From Paracoccaceae bacterium (GTDB lineage: Bacteria > Pseudomonadota > Alphaproteobacteria > Rhodobacterales > Rhodobacteraceae): 64,000 bases of DNA. The position numbers and the translations under genes are program-made. The notes under the pieces were generated by a model, which did not search any database, was not told the origin of the DNA, and saw only the letters and a program-made list of their open reading frames with translations. Location of the stretch: positions 1,491,001 to 1,555,000 of the forward strand of contig OY282431.1 of assembly GCA_958296035.1 (NCBI GenBank), given 5' to 3'. Below, piece after piece: positions 55,325 through 63,914 of the stretch. Each line of letters starts with the position of its first letter. The stretch's first letter is position 1.

Positions 55325-55366
55325 GAAACCCCTGAGCGGATGCACCTGCGGTGGCGCGCTCAGAGG
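55325..55366 (-). terminator. attenuator-type stem-loop in the leuA leader
   Basis: On the leftward strand CCTCTGAGCG (55366-55357) pairs along ten positions (one T-G) with CGCTCAGGGG (55338-55329), and the loop contains a further CACC/GGTG pair. The stem is followed by TTTC (55328-55325), a short U-run. The stem begins at the leader-peptide stop codon, as in amino-acid attenuators. About 50 bases remain to the leuA start. The U-run is short, so termination efficiency is uncertain. Confidence 0.6.
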
Positions 55367-55443
55367 CAACCTAGCAGTAGGGCGAATCCTGCCGATCTCG
55401 ACGCGACTTCTGTCGAGATACCGTATTTTACGAAACAACTCAT
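55360..55443 (-). CDS. leuL: putative leu leader peptide (27 residues)
   Basis: An ATG at 55443 opens a 27-codon frame whose end reads F-A-L-L-L-G-C-L-stop: four leucine codons (CTA CTG CTA ... CTC) among the last six. The stop codon lies inside the left arm of the stem at 55325-55366, and leuA starts 84 bases downstream. A second stem, TCTCGAC/GTCGAGA (55396-55402 / 55412-55418), lies in the middle of the frame and could be the pause or anti-terminator element. No strong Shine-Dalgarno is seen. This layout is that of ribosome-mediated attenuation by leucine. It is too short to judge by protein similarity. Confidence 0.55.
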   Translation of the reverse strand: MSCFVKYGISTEVASRSAGFALLLGCL

Positions 55444-56064
55444 GGCCGATCATGTAGCCCGCACTCTGAAGACATGCAAGCATCAATATTCGGCCCGAAA
55501 TCACAGGAATTCGTGGTCAATGCGGTATTGCAGGTCGGAGTCAATCCGGGCTCTATTCCATCCATCGGTCGTGCCGGGCCTCTGAGCGCCTCCAAAATCT
55601 TGTTGGGTCTTGTCATGTCGGCGTGGCCAAGACATCCAGTGTCGGCGGTTTGGATCGATTACTGTCGGTCCCGGCATTGGCAGCTCTATCGCAGGCTGGT
55701 GATTACGATCGGGAGCAATCGGCTAGTGTTGTGGAGAGGATATAGGCAACGGCTACTGGGCTGAGCACACTCGCCCCCATCCAAGAAAATTCGATACTCT
55801 CGAAGGTCAATTCCGGTCGCCTGGTTACATTCCGCTCTCAGCTACATGGCCGGCAGCATGGAGGTCTTTTGGTCAGATAAAGTCGTTGTGCTGGTCTGGC
55901 GAACACGTACGGCCTGGATGGTTTACAAGAGTCCAGGTTGCACTGTTGCCGGGTGTCGCAAACTTTCGTTGCAAGTGAAGCGTGGCCGCTCGCGCGCTGG
56001 CCTTGCCTGGTTTGGTAGGATTTGTCGCAAGGCAAGGACCGTTGTCCCCGGGAAATAACGGATG
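55444..56064. other. gene-free stretch between the leu leader and the MORN gene
   Basis: About 620 bases; should contain the leuA promoter. Open frames on both strands lack recognisable motifs. Confidence 0.45.
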
Positions 56065-57354
56065 CTAGTTCGTGCTTTCGGGCGGGGCCGGCACGACCTC
56101 GCCATCACCCCAAGGATCATTATCCCTGAACTGCCCCTTGTACATCGTGTTATTAAGGTAAATGAACGTGCCATAGCCTTCCCGTTTGCCGGCTACAAAT
56201 TGCCCGTCATACTTTGTGCCGTCGGCATATGAGGCAATGCCTGCACCATGCATGAGGTCGTTCTCCCAAGAACCTTCATAACGGAATCCCTGCCTTGACT
56301 GGAAAATACCACGTCCATGGCGTTTTCCGTTGACAAAAGACCCCTTGTAGAGATTGCCGTCGTGATATTGAACCTCGCCCTCGCCGGTTAGCTGTCCGTT
56401 TTTCCAGGTTCCTGAGTAAACGGTGCCAGACGGGTAAGACAACTCTCCCTGTCCTTCAAAATCACCTGCGCTCCATGCGCCAGAATAGATCGTCCCATTG
56501 GCAAATTCGAGGGTGCCGTGCCCATTCGGGAGCTGCTGGAGAATGCCTCCAGTATAGTGGGAGCCATCGGAGTAAATGAGTTTTCCTTCGCCAGCCAGAT
56601 GTGTTCCGTCAACGAAAGTTCCTTCGAAAAACTCACCGTTCATTCGCGTCAGTTTGCCGTGACCGTGACGGCGATTGAATCGAAACTCTCCCACATAGGT
56701 TTCACCATCGGCATGTTTCTCGGATCCTTTGCCGTGAAACATTCCGTCTTGCCACTCGCCTTCATAGCGGTAGCCGGACGGTGTCGTGAGTTTGCCTGTT
56801 CCGCTGGGAAGTCCATTCTCGATCTCGCCTGTAAAAACGTCGCCAGCAGGGCTGGAGATGGTTCCAGGTCCAGCCAGTGAGCCATCTTTCCACTGCCCGG
56901 AAATTATCTGCCCATTCGGTTTGGTCAGTGTGCCGGTACCGTAGCGCCCGTTGCTGACGAAGTCGCCCTGGTAGACCGACCCGTCAGGAGTTTTTTCGAC
57001 TCCGGTCCCCGATCGCAATCCGTCTTGCCAGTCTCCGTCGTAGACCAGTCCTGAGGTATATGTGATCCTGCCGGTTCCGTGCGGATCGCCGTTGACAACG
57101 TCACCCTGATAAATGGCACCATCAGCATAGGTAATCTTGCCGCGGCCGGTGCGGAAGCCATCTGTCCATTCACCCTCATACACATAGCCGTCAGGCAGGC
57201 GGAAAGTGCCAAATCCATGCCTTTGACCATCCAGGTATTCACCTACATAAATACCTTGTTCCGGAACTGCTGATAGCTCATCCTGTGCCCAGGACACCGA
57301 GGCTAAAGTGGACAACGCCAACGCTGCCAGAATTCTGAATAGCTGAGGCTTCAT
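56065..57354 (-). CDS. exported protein of 17 MORN repeats
   Basis: 429 residues. A Sec signal peptide (MKPQLFRILAALALSTLASVSWAQ) is followed by 17 consecutive MORN-type repeats of about 23 residues, each of the form Y-x-G-x-(W/F)-x-(D/N)-G-x-x-x-G-x-G-x-(L/I), for example YEGEWTDGFRTGRGKITYAD, and a short proline-rich tail (VVPAPPESTN). Nothing else is attached. MORN arrays form elongated beta-hairpin rods and in eukaryotes bind lipids or proteins; the role of purely MORN proteins in bacteria is poorly defined. The repeats give a 69-base periodicity in the DNA. It is a single-gene unit. Confidence 0.92.
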   Translation of the reverse strand: MKPQLFRILAALALSTLASVSWAQDELSAVPEQGIYVGEYLDGQRHGFGTFRLPDGYVYEGEWTDGFRTGRGKITYADGAIYQGDVVNGDPHGTGRITYTSGLVYDGDWQDGLRSGTGVEKTPDGSVYQGDFVSNGRYGTGTLTKPNGQIISGQWKDGSLAGPGTISSPAGDVFTGEIENGLPSGTGKLTTPSGYRYEGEWQDGMFHGKGSEKHADGETYVGEFRFNRRHGHGKLTRMNGEFFEGTFVDGTHLAGEGKLIYSDGSHYTGGILQQLPNGHGTLEFANGTIYSGAWSAGDFEGQGELSYPSGTVYSGTWKNGQLTGEGEVQYHDGNLYKGSFVNGKRHGRGIFQSRQGFRYEGSWENDLMHGAGIASYADGTKYDGQFVAGKREGYGTFIYLNNTMYKGQFRDNDPWGDGEVVPAPPESTN

Positions 57355-58140
57355 GAAAAACGAGTGTTAAGCATCATGGCGCGAGTTCAGTATATGCAAT
57401 TCTTCCGTTTGTCCAATCTCGTCAATCTTTGGGGGAGTGGTTCTCCCATGGTGCCATCAAAATGGTGCTTTTACCGGCTCTGACCTGATTCGGGCCTGTT
57501 CAACGGCCCATTTCGGGCGGTTTTCCACCGCCAGCTGACAGTTTTCGCCAGCACCACAAGAAACTGTCACATTGGCCTCGACAAAGGGTCACAAAATCGG
57601 GCGTCCTCCAGGCCACTACAAATATAAGAATGGCGACGTGAATTGACGCCATGATCAAGCAGGGAGGCACTCCCGATGACCCGGTCCATGCAACCTGATG
57701 CCGAACTTCGCAACATCCATGACAGGCTGCCACCCGACAGCGCCGAGGCCTGGGTCGAACGGGGCAGAAACGCCGCCGACCTGGCTGACAGTGTCACCGC
57801 CGAGACTGACATGGCCGAGGCTGGCAGGCACTGCCAGCGGGTCCTGTTGAAGGATGTCATCAAGCGTGTGGATGACCATGCGCCGCGTATCGTGCGCGGC
57901 CGCAAGGACTGGCGAAACGGTCTGCCGGCGATAAACGGCATAGGTCAGAGCACAGGAAGCGGGTCAGAAAACACCCCCATGGGCATAGCCAACACCTGGA
58001 ATTGAGCAGCCAGATCGCCTCCCGGCAGGCCCTTCACAACCCTCTAACGTTGCCGGCGCAAAGCGGGACAAATTGTCCCATACCGTAACGAATTAATCTG
58101 AGAATTTACTTTTGGATCTACTTAGGAAACAACACGAACG
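57355..58140. other. region with an uncertain open frame near an IS scrap
   Basis: The only sizeable frame is 57676-58005 (rightward, 109 codons; AELRNIHDRLPPDSAEAW, RAPRIV-like APRIVRGRKDW). I cannot match it to a family. It might be part of the decayed insertion element whose transposase end follows, but that is a guess. The rest shows nothing. Confidence 0.35.
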
Positions 58141-58330
58141 GTGTGGAGACGGTGATCCGTGCGCTTCGTCACCTGCGAGAGCGGGCCCCGACGACGGATG
58201 CAGTATGCGCGTTTGCGAGCGGCGGTCTTGCCAATCGGCTCGGGCGATGTGGAGAGCACCAACAAGATGCTGGTTACGGGTCGCATGAAGGGCTGCGGGA
58301 TGCGGTGGCGGCGGCATGATGAAAGGCCAA
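58141..58330 (+). pseudogene. transposase C-terminal remnant (ISKra4-like)
   Basis: Two short pieces in different frames. VETVIRALRHLRERAP (from 58141) and then RRRMQYARLRAAVLPIGSGD followed by VESTNKMLVTGRMKGCGMRW (to about 58330). The pattern MxYxxxRxxxLPIGSGxVE ... RMKxxGMRW is the conserved C-terminal end of ISKra4-type transposases. Both frames end shortly afterwards and no catalytic N-terminal part is seen, so this is a dead fragment. No terminal inverted repeats were identified. Confidence 0.75.
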
Positions 58331-58587
58331 AATGTAGCCATGCCAGATTCACTCCCCAGGGGTCCGGACACGACGCTGGAAATGGCTGAGGTTGCATTTT
58401 GACCAAACCCTTTCTAGTTTCTATACCGACGAGCATCACCAAGCCGTCCCGACGGCCTGCATGGCGACTTCAGCTGTCTAATTCAACATGGCCTGCAGGT
58501 TGGTGAACCCAAGCGCAGTAAGGGCGATCGCCGGGTATCTTGGAATCGTTGCAAAGGGAATTTGCAGGCCAGGTTCGAAGGGTGTTT

Positions 58588-59040
58588 ATGGACACCACGC
58601 TTAAATTCGAATGCGATTCATTTTCGATTGAGTTTTCCGGTTCCGAGGAATTTCTCGAATCGAGGTTGCCCGCGATTGTTCATGAACTGACATCCCTGTC
58701 ACAGCCCAGTGGAGCCGCAGGGCCGCTTGAAGGCAATGACGAACAGCCATCGGCGAATGTACCGGGGCTGTCGGCGGTGTTGAACGGGTTATCGGAGGGG
58801 ACTCAAGTTAACAAGTTTCTGGCTGCTGCAGCCTGGTTGCAGGCCAGCAGGCAGACCGAACAGATGCGCACAGGTGATGTTTCCAGAGCCATGCGAAAAC
58901 AACGGCAGATTCCACCCAAGAACTGCTCCGATTGTCTGAACAAAAACGTACAAAAGGGCTTTTGTGAAATCCTCAGCCGGAAACCAATCCGGTTTCAAGT
59001 GACGGCCGAAGGTATGGAAAAAGTCAGATTGCCTGCATAG
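58588..59040 (+). CDS. conserved-looking hypothetical protein, 150 residues
   Basis: Not assigned to a named family. The N-terminal 35 residues (TLKFECDSFSIEFSGSEEFL) look like a small beta/alpha unit, then a low-complexity linker, then a helical C-terminal part (VLNGLSEGTQVNKFLAAAAW, and GDVSRAMRKQRQIPPKNCSD). Proteins with this layout, an acidic strand motif plus a winged-helix-like end, occur in many bacteria without known function; the similarity is from memory. The frame is open to 58540, but ATG 58588 with AGGG upstream is the better start. It precedes nadE by 106 bases on the same strand. Confidence 0.65.
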   Translation: MDTTLKFECDSFSIEFSGSEEFLESRLPAIVHELTSLSQPSGAAGPLEGNDEQPSANVPGLSAVLNGLSEGTQVNKFLAAAAWLQASRQTEQMRTGDVSRAMRKQRQIPPKNCSDCLNKNVQKGFCEILSRKPIRFQVTAEGMEKVRLPA

Positions 59041-59146
59041 TTATCAAGATAAGCCAATCCAGAGCACTAACGATGACCTCTGCACAAGCCGGAGTAAATC
59101 GAGCCTGTCGGCGTTGGCATGAGTAAGACTACAGGCTGGATCAAGA

Positions 59147-60814
59147 ATGGCTAAGACATTTCGACTGGCTCTGGCGCAGCTCAATCCTACGGTTGGAGCT
59201 CTCGAATTCAACTATCGCAAGGCAGCTGAAGCGACACAATTCGCGCGGGATTCCGGCTCCGATATGATCGCCTTTCCAGAGATGTTTATTGCCGGATACC
59301 CGGTACAGGATCTTGTAACGAAGATCGCATTTGTAAAGGATTGCATGCAGTGGGTACGCAGGCTTGCAGAGACTCACGCCCACGGAATTGGAATCGGGAT
59401 CGGCGGCCCTTGCCTGACGAATAGTCGCATCTTCAATGCCTACTTTGTGCTTGCCAAAGGTGACATCAAGACAACAATTCTCAAACATCATCTGCCAAAC
59501 CGCGGGGTGTTTGACGAAGTGAGGCAATTCGCCAAGGGGCCTCTGAAGGGGCCCTACCAAATTGGACCTCTACGCATCGGTAATCCAATTTGCGAGGATG
59601 CCTGGTACGAGGATGTCTGCGAGATGCATGCCGAATCCGGCGCGCAACTCCTTCTTGTTCCCAACGGCTCACCCTACTATCGTCGCAAGATGGAACGTCG
59701 CATCAATGCCATGGTAGCGCGTGTTGTCGAAACGAATTTGCCGCTCGTCTACCTCAACATGGTCGGTGGCCAGGATGATCAGGTGTTTGACGGAGGATCC
59801 TTTGTACTAAATCGCGGGGGCGAACTGGCTGCTCAGTTGCCACCTTTCGAAGAACGCACAGAGATAGTCGAGTTTGCCACGAATAATCAGGGCTGGTTTG
59901 CCCGCCAGGGTCAACTGGCTCGCATTCCTGGTGAATACGAACAGGATTACCGAGCAATGACCGACGGTCTGCGCGATTACGCCCGCAAATCGGGGTTTCG
60001 TGCGGCTCTGGTCGGTCTTTCCGGGGGCATCGACAGCGCGCTTGTGGCAACGATCTGCGCAGATGCCCTTGGTGCCGACAATACCCGATGCGTGCTGCTC
60101 CCCTCCAGATATACTTCCCAGTCGTCGCGGGACGATGCCAGGGAATTGGCAGATCGATTGGGGAGCAGATTCGAGGAGATCGACATAGGTCTGGCACAAC
60201 AGGCAGTAACCGAGAGCCTCGCTTCACTGTTTACCGGATTGGCGACTGACAGTACCGAGGAGAATGTGCAGGCACGCTTGCGCGGTCTGCTGCTGATGGC
60301 CATTTCCAACAAGTTTGGGGAATTGCTTCTGACGACGGGCAACAAGTCCGAGGCCGCGGTCGGCTATGCCACGATCTATGGAGACATGGCCGGGGGCTAC
60401 AACCCAATCAAAGATCTTTACAAGAGCAGAGTGTTCACGACCTGCCGCTGGCGCAATCGGCATCACCGGGAATGGATGAATGGTCCGTCCGGTCAGGTAA
60501 TTCCGCAGAACATTATCGAAAAGGCACCAACAGCTGAACTGCGTCCCGATCAAAAGGATTCAGATAGCTTGCCTCCCTACGACATTCTTGATCAGATTCT
60601 TGACAAGCTGATTGATGGAGATCAGCCGGTTTCGCGTGTCGTCGAAGAAGGATTCGACATGGAAACCGTAAAGAGGGTTGAGCAGATGATTTATGGTGCC
60701 GAATACAAACGGTTTCAGTCTGCTCCGGGTGTCAGATTGACAGGGCGGGCATTGTGGCTTGACCGCAGGTATCCTATCGTCAATGTGTGGCGTGACTCAG
60801 GACAGATAGATTGA
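59147..60814 (+). CDS. nadE: glutamine-dependent NAD+ synthetase
   Basis: 555 residues; amidates nicotinate adenine dinucleotide with glutamine nitrogen. Residues 1-260 are a nitrilase-fold glutaminase with the triad Glu45 (IAFPEMFI), Lys113 (ILKHHLPN) and Cys149 (GNPICEDAWYED). From about 270 is the synthetase with GLSGGIDSALVATI (P-loop, 291-304) and TTGNKSEAAVGYATIYGDMAGG. The C-terminal region matches usual NadE (RYPIVNVWRD near the end). No breaks. It lies upstream of gltX on the same strand. Confidence 0.96.
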   Translation: MAKTFRLALAQLNPTVGALEFNYRKAAEATQFARDSGSDMIAFPEMFIAGYPVQDLVTKIAFVKDCMQWVRRLAETHAHGIGIGIGGPCLTNSRIFNAYFVLAKGDIKTTILKHHLPNRGVFDEVRQFAKGPLKGPYQIGPLRIGNPICEDAWYEDVCEMHAESGAQLLLVPNGSPYYRRKMERRINAMVARVVETNLPLVYLNMVGGQDDQVFDGGSFVLNRGGELAAQLPPFEERTEIVEFATNNQGWFARQGQLARIPGEYEQDYRAMTDGLRDYARKSGFRAALVGLSGGIDSALVATICADALGADNTRCVLLPSRYTSQSSRDDARELADRLGSRFEEIDIGLAQQAVTESLASLFTGLATDSTEENVQARLRGLLLMAISNKFGELLLTTGNKSEAAVGYATIYGDMAGGYNPIKDLYKSRVFTTCRWRNRHHREWMNGPSGQVIPQNIIEKAPTAELRPDQKDSDSLPPYDILDQILDKLIDGDQPVSRVVEEGFDMETVKRVEQMIYGAEYKRFQSAPGVRLTGRALWLDRRYPIVNVWRDSGQID

Positions 60815-60987
60815 GAATTGGTTCAGCAGGACTGATGGCCAACGCGCCGTAGCCGTGTTGCCCGCAGGTTGTCCTGATTGGCATTGGTTTAGGGCCGTAC
60901 GCGAGCCAGAAAGACGATATTCGCGTACCGGTCAAGAGCAGCGAGTCACTAGGGGAATGCGGTCATGACTTCCAGCGAGATGGTGCG

Positions 60988-62325
60988 ATGAAGGGCAACG
61001 TGGTTACCCGGTTTGCTCCGTCACCGACGGGCCACCTGCATGTGGGCAACGTACGGACCGCCTTGTTCAACTTTCTCATTGCCAAGAAGGCAGGGGGAAA
61101 GTTCCTTCTCAGGTTTGACGACACGGATGAGCTTCGCTCGCAGCAACAGTTCAAGGATTCAATACGGCGCGATTTGGAATGGTTGGGCCTGCCTTGGGAT
61201 GCGGAAATTGCACAATCTACGCGTCTGGATCGGTATCGGGATAGATTCGATTACCTCGTCGGGCAAGGTTGCCTGTACGAGTGTTTCGAGTCCCCTCAGG
61301 AACTTGAGCTCAAGCGTCGCCTGCAGTTGAAGCAGCGGCGGCCGCCGGTTTATGACCGAGCCGCGCTGGCACTCAGCGAGGCCGAGCGCCAGGAGCTTCG
61401 CGGGCGCCGTCAGGGTTACTGGCGATTTCGCCTGGATGGTACCCGCACTGAATGGTCTGACCTTATTCAAGGTGACGTTTCGATCGACTCGTCGAGCGTA
61501 TCAGACCCGGTCCTGGTGAGGGCCGATGGACGATTTCTCTATACATTTGCATCAGTAGTCGATGATCTGGACATGCATATTTCACACATCGTGCGGGGGG
61601 CCGACCATGTTACCAATACTGGCACGCAGGTACAGATCATGCAGGCACTGGGGGGGAATCGCCCCACATTTGCTCACCATTCCCTGATGACAGGCCCGGC
61701 CGGTGAACCATTATCCAAGCGATCGGGTGCCGTATCTATCGGTGCCCTGAGAGACCAGGGGATTGCGCCGGAGGTTGTCTTGTCGCTGCTGGCGAGCATT
61801 GGGTCTTCGCGAGATGTGCAGCTTTCGCTATCTATTGACGAACTCGTCGATTGCTTTGGAATTGGCGACTTCAACGCCAACCCGACACGCTACGACAATC
61901 GAAAGCTGGCATCAATGATGCCCGAATTTTACCGGCGCTTGCCGTATGCGAGTGTCTCGGACATGATCAGTGAAATTGGTGTGCCAGACAGGCTGGCTGT
62001 GCGCTTTTGGTCAGCAATACGCGGAAACATTGACAGCATTGCCGATGCCTCTGAATGGTGGCGTGTGTTTAGAGACGGTGCCGATGCAGGAGTCTGTGAT
62101 AGTGACAAACAGTTCGTCGGCGCGGCCTTGAACCTTCTTCCTGACCCACCGTACGATGACCAGACCTGGAAGAACTGGACAGAGGAGGTAGGACGCCGAA
62201 CCGGGCGCCGCAAGGCGGCACTCTATATGCCGCTGCGACTCGCTATTACTGGCAAACGCCGGGGTCCCAGCATGGCGGATGTCATGCCGCTGGTTCAGGC
62301 TGTCAACAGGATGGACAGTTTGTGA
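60988..62325 (+). CDS. gltX: glutamyl-tRNA synthetase (GluRS2-like)
   Basis: 445 residues, class I synthetase. Seen: HIGH-type RFAPSPTGHLHVGNVRTA, and a KMSKS-type EPLSKRSGAVSIG (near residue 240). The zinc-binding cysteines of GluRS1 are largely missing; only one Cys remains near CFESPQEL. Short length and this pattern fit GluRS2 of alphaproteobacteria, some of which charge tRNA-Gln for later amidation. A tRNA-Gln gene is in this same window, 20 kb away. The anticodon-binding part occupies the last 150 residues. Assignment to GluRS1 or 2 is by family impression. Confidence 0.9.
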   Translation: MKGNVVTRFAPSPTGHLHVGNVRTALFNFLIAKKAGGKFLLRFDDTDELRSQQQFKDSIRRDLEWLGLPWDAEIAQSTRLDRYRDRFDYLVGQGCLYECFESPQELELKRRLQLKQRRPPVYDRAALALSEAERQELRGRRQGYWRFRLDGTRTEWSDLIQGDVSIDSSSVSDPVLVRADGRFLYTFASVVDDLDMHISHIVRGADHVTNTGTQVQIMQALGGNRPTFAHHSLMTGPAGEPLSKRSGAVSIGALRDQGIAPEVVLSLLASIGSSRDVQLSLSIDELVDCFGIGDFNANPTRYDNRKLASMMPEFYRRLPYASVSDMISEIGVPDRLAVRFWSAIRGNIDSIADASEWWRVFRDGADAGVCDSDKQFVGAALNLLPDPPYDDQTWKNWTEEVGRRTGRRKAALYMPLRLAITGKRRGPSMADVMPLVQAVNRMDSL

Positions 62326-62414
62326 TGAGGCAGATCATTTGCTCAAGTGCAGCCAGCAGAGAAACACCGGTAATATGAACCCGACACGGCACCAGTTTGA
62401 ATTGGAGGGCTGAA

Positions 62415-63545
62415 GTGAGCGATCTCAAACATACGGCGCTTTACGAGTTGCACAGGCAGTGTGGCGCAAACATGGTGCCATTTGCCGGTTACAGCATGCC
62501 GCTGAACTATCGTAGCGGTCCACTCAAGGAGCATCGGGCGACGCGAGAAAGTGCAGGTCTGTTTGATGTCAGTCACATGGGGCAGATCCTTGTCAGGCCG
62601 CGCGATGGAATGATTGCCCGAACGGCCCGCAATCTCGAATCGCTGATGCCGGTCGAGCTCGAAAACCTTCCCGTTGGACGACAGCGGTATGCGCTACTGA
62701 CAACTGCCAACGGATGCATAATTGACGACCTCATTGTGGCCAGATGGAACGAATACTTTGGCTTGGTGGTCAACGCTGCCACCAAGCACAGTGATACCAG
62801 CCACCTGCAACGCTCAATGGGCGCAGATAGCGATGTTTCTCTCTTGAATGATCGATCAATGCTTGCCCTTCAGGGACCAAAGTCACATGCTGTGCTGCGC
62901 GCAGCACTTGGCAGTCTGCCCCAAATGCGCTTTATGGAAGTTTGTTCGCTGCCAAGCAGATTTGGTGAACTGTGGATTGCCCGTTCCGGATATACCGGTG
63001 AAGACGGATTCGAGATTTCTGTGCCCGATGCAGAGGCCGAAAATCTGGCGCGGGCGTTACTGGACCGTGAAGACGTCACATTCGTAGGATTGGCGGCACG
63101 CGACAGTTTGCGACTTGAGGCCGGTTACAGCCTCTATGGCGCAGACATCGACACGACGACAACGGTAGTCGAGGCCGGGCTTGCCTGGTCGGTGTCGAAA
63201 TCGCGGCGTGCCGGAGGATCCAAGGAAGGTGGCTTTCCGGGCGCCGAGCTCATATCTCGCCAGATGGCGGAAGGGCCTCCTCGCCGAATGGTCGGATTGC
63301 TTCCCCACGGCCGCATACTGGTCAGGGCAGGACACAAGCTATTTGCTGACCGCGACGGCAGCGTACAGGTCGGAGTGGTGACATCAGGCGGCTTCGGTGC
63401 TACTGTCAGCCATCCGGTTGCAATGGGTTATGTCGACGCAGGCATTACGTCGGATACCACACTGTACTTCAGGGCAAGAGGAAAGCTTCAGCCTTTGGGC
63501 ATCACTTCAAGACAGTTCACAAAGACAAATCTGCACAAGGGATAG
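62415..63545 (+). CDS. gcvT: glycine cleavage system T protein (aminomethyltransferase)
   Basis: 376 residues; transfers the methylene unit from H protein to tetrahydrofolate. Seen: VPFAGYSMPLNY, SAGLFDVSHMGQI, ARSGYTGEDGFEISV, GLAARDSLRLEAGYSLYG, all conserved in GcvT, and a C-terminal GFGATVSHPVAMGYVD. The GTG at 62415 has GGAGG six bases before it and is the start; TTG 62397 upstream is less likely. First gene of gcvT-gcvH-gcvP, 89 bases after gltX, without a visible glycine riboswitch in that short gap. Confidence 0.95.
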   Translation: MSDLKHTALYELHRQCGANMVPFAGYSMPLNYRSGPLKEHRATRESAGLFDVSHMGQILVRPRDGMIARTARNLESLMPVELENLPVGRQRYALLTTANGCIIDDLIVARWNEYFGLVVNAATKHSDTSHLQRSMGADSDVSLLNDRSMLALQGPKSHAVLRAALGSLPQMRFMEVCSLPSRFGELWIARSGYTGEDGFEISVPDAEAENLARALLDREDVTFVGLAARDSLRLEAGYSLYGADIDTTTTVVEAGLAWSVSKSRRAGGSKEGGFPGAELISRQMAEGPPRRMVGLLPHGRILVRAGHKLFADRDGSVQVGVVTSGGFGATVSHPVAMGYVDAGITSDTTLYFRARGKLQPLGITSRQFTKTNLHKG

Positions 63546-63554
63546 ATTGATTTC

Positions 63555-63914
63555 ATGCGATATACGAAAGATCACGAGTGGGTAGCTCTGGAGCATTCTC
63601 AATTCTCGGTAGGGGTGACGGAATATGCTGCAGAACAGTTGGGAGACGTCGTTTTTGTAGAATTGCCGGAGGAGGGGCAGCGCGTCGAGGAAGGCGACGA
63701 AGCCGTTATAATCGAAAGCGTCAAGGCCGCTTCAGAGATCGTTGCGCCGGCGTCTGGCGAGATTGTGGAGGTTAATTCTGATCTGGAGGAGAACCCTGGC
63801 CTAATCAATGAGGAGCCACAAGGAGCGGGCTGGATATTCCGCATGGTGCCGGATGACCCGACAGATTATGACAGCTTTCTTGACCAGGATTCATATGAGA
63901 TGCTCATTTCCTGA
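63555..63914 (+). CDS. gcvH: glycine cleavage system H protein
   Basis: 119 residues; lipoyl-carrying shuttle. The lipoylation site is Lys57 in IIESVKAASEIVAPASG. Other hallmarks: YTKDHEWVALE and GVTEYAAEQLGDVVFVELPE, and the C-terminal GAGWIFRMVPDD. It starts nine bases after gcvT and its stop overlaps the start of gcvP (TGATG). Confidence 0.97.
   Translation: MRYTKDHEWVALEHSQFSVGVTEYAAEQLGDVVFVELPEEGQRVEEGDEAVIIESVKAASEIVAPASGEIVEVNSDLEENPGLINEEPQGAGWIFRMVPDDPTDYDSFLDQDSYEMLIS

Noticed and set aside
57676-58005. 109-codon frame next to the transposase scrap, perhaps part of the same element
   Set aside because: I could not match it to any transposase region. Kept only as a note in the gap entry.
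62326-62414. Glycine riboswitch in front of gcvT
   Set aside because: The gap after gltX is only 89 bases, too short for the tandem aptamer, and no conserved core was found.
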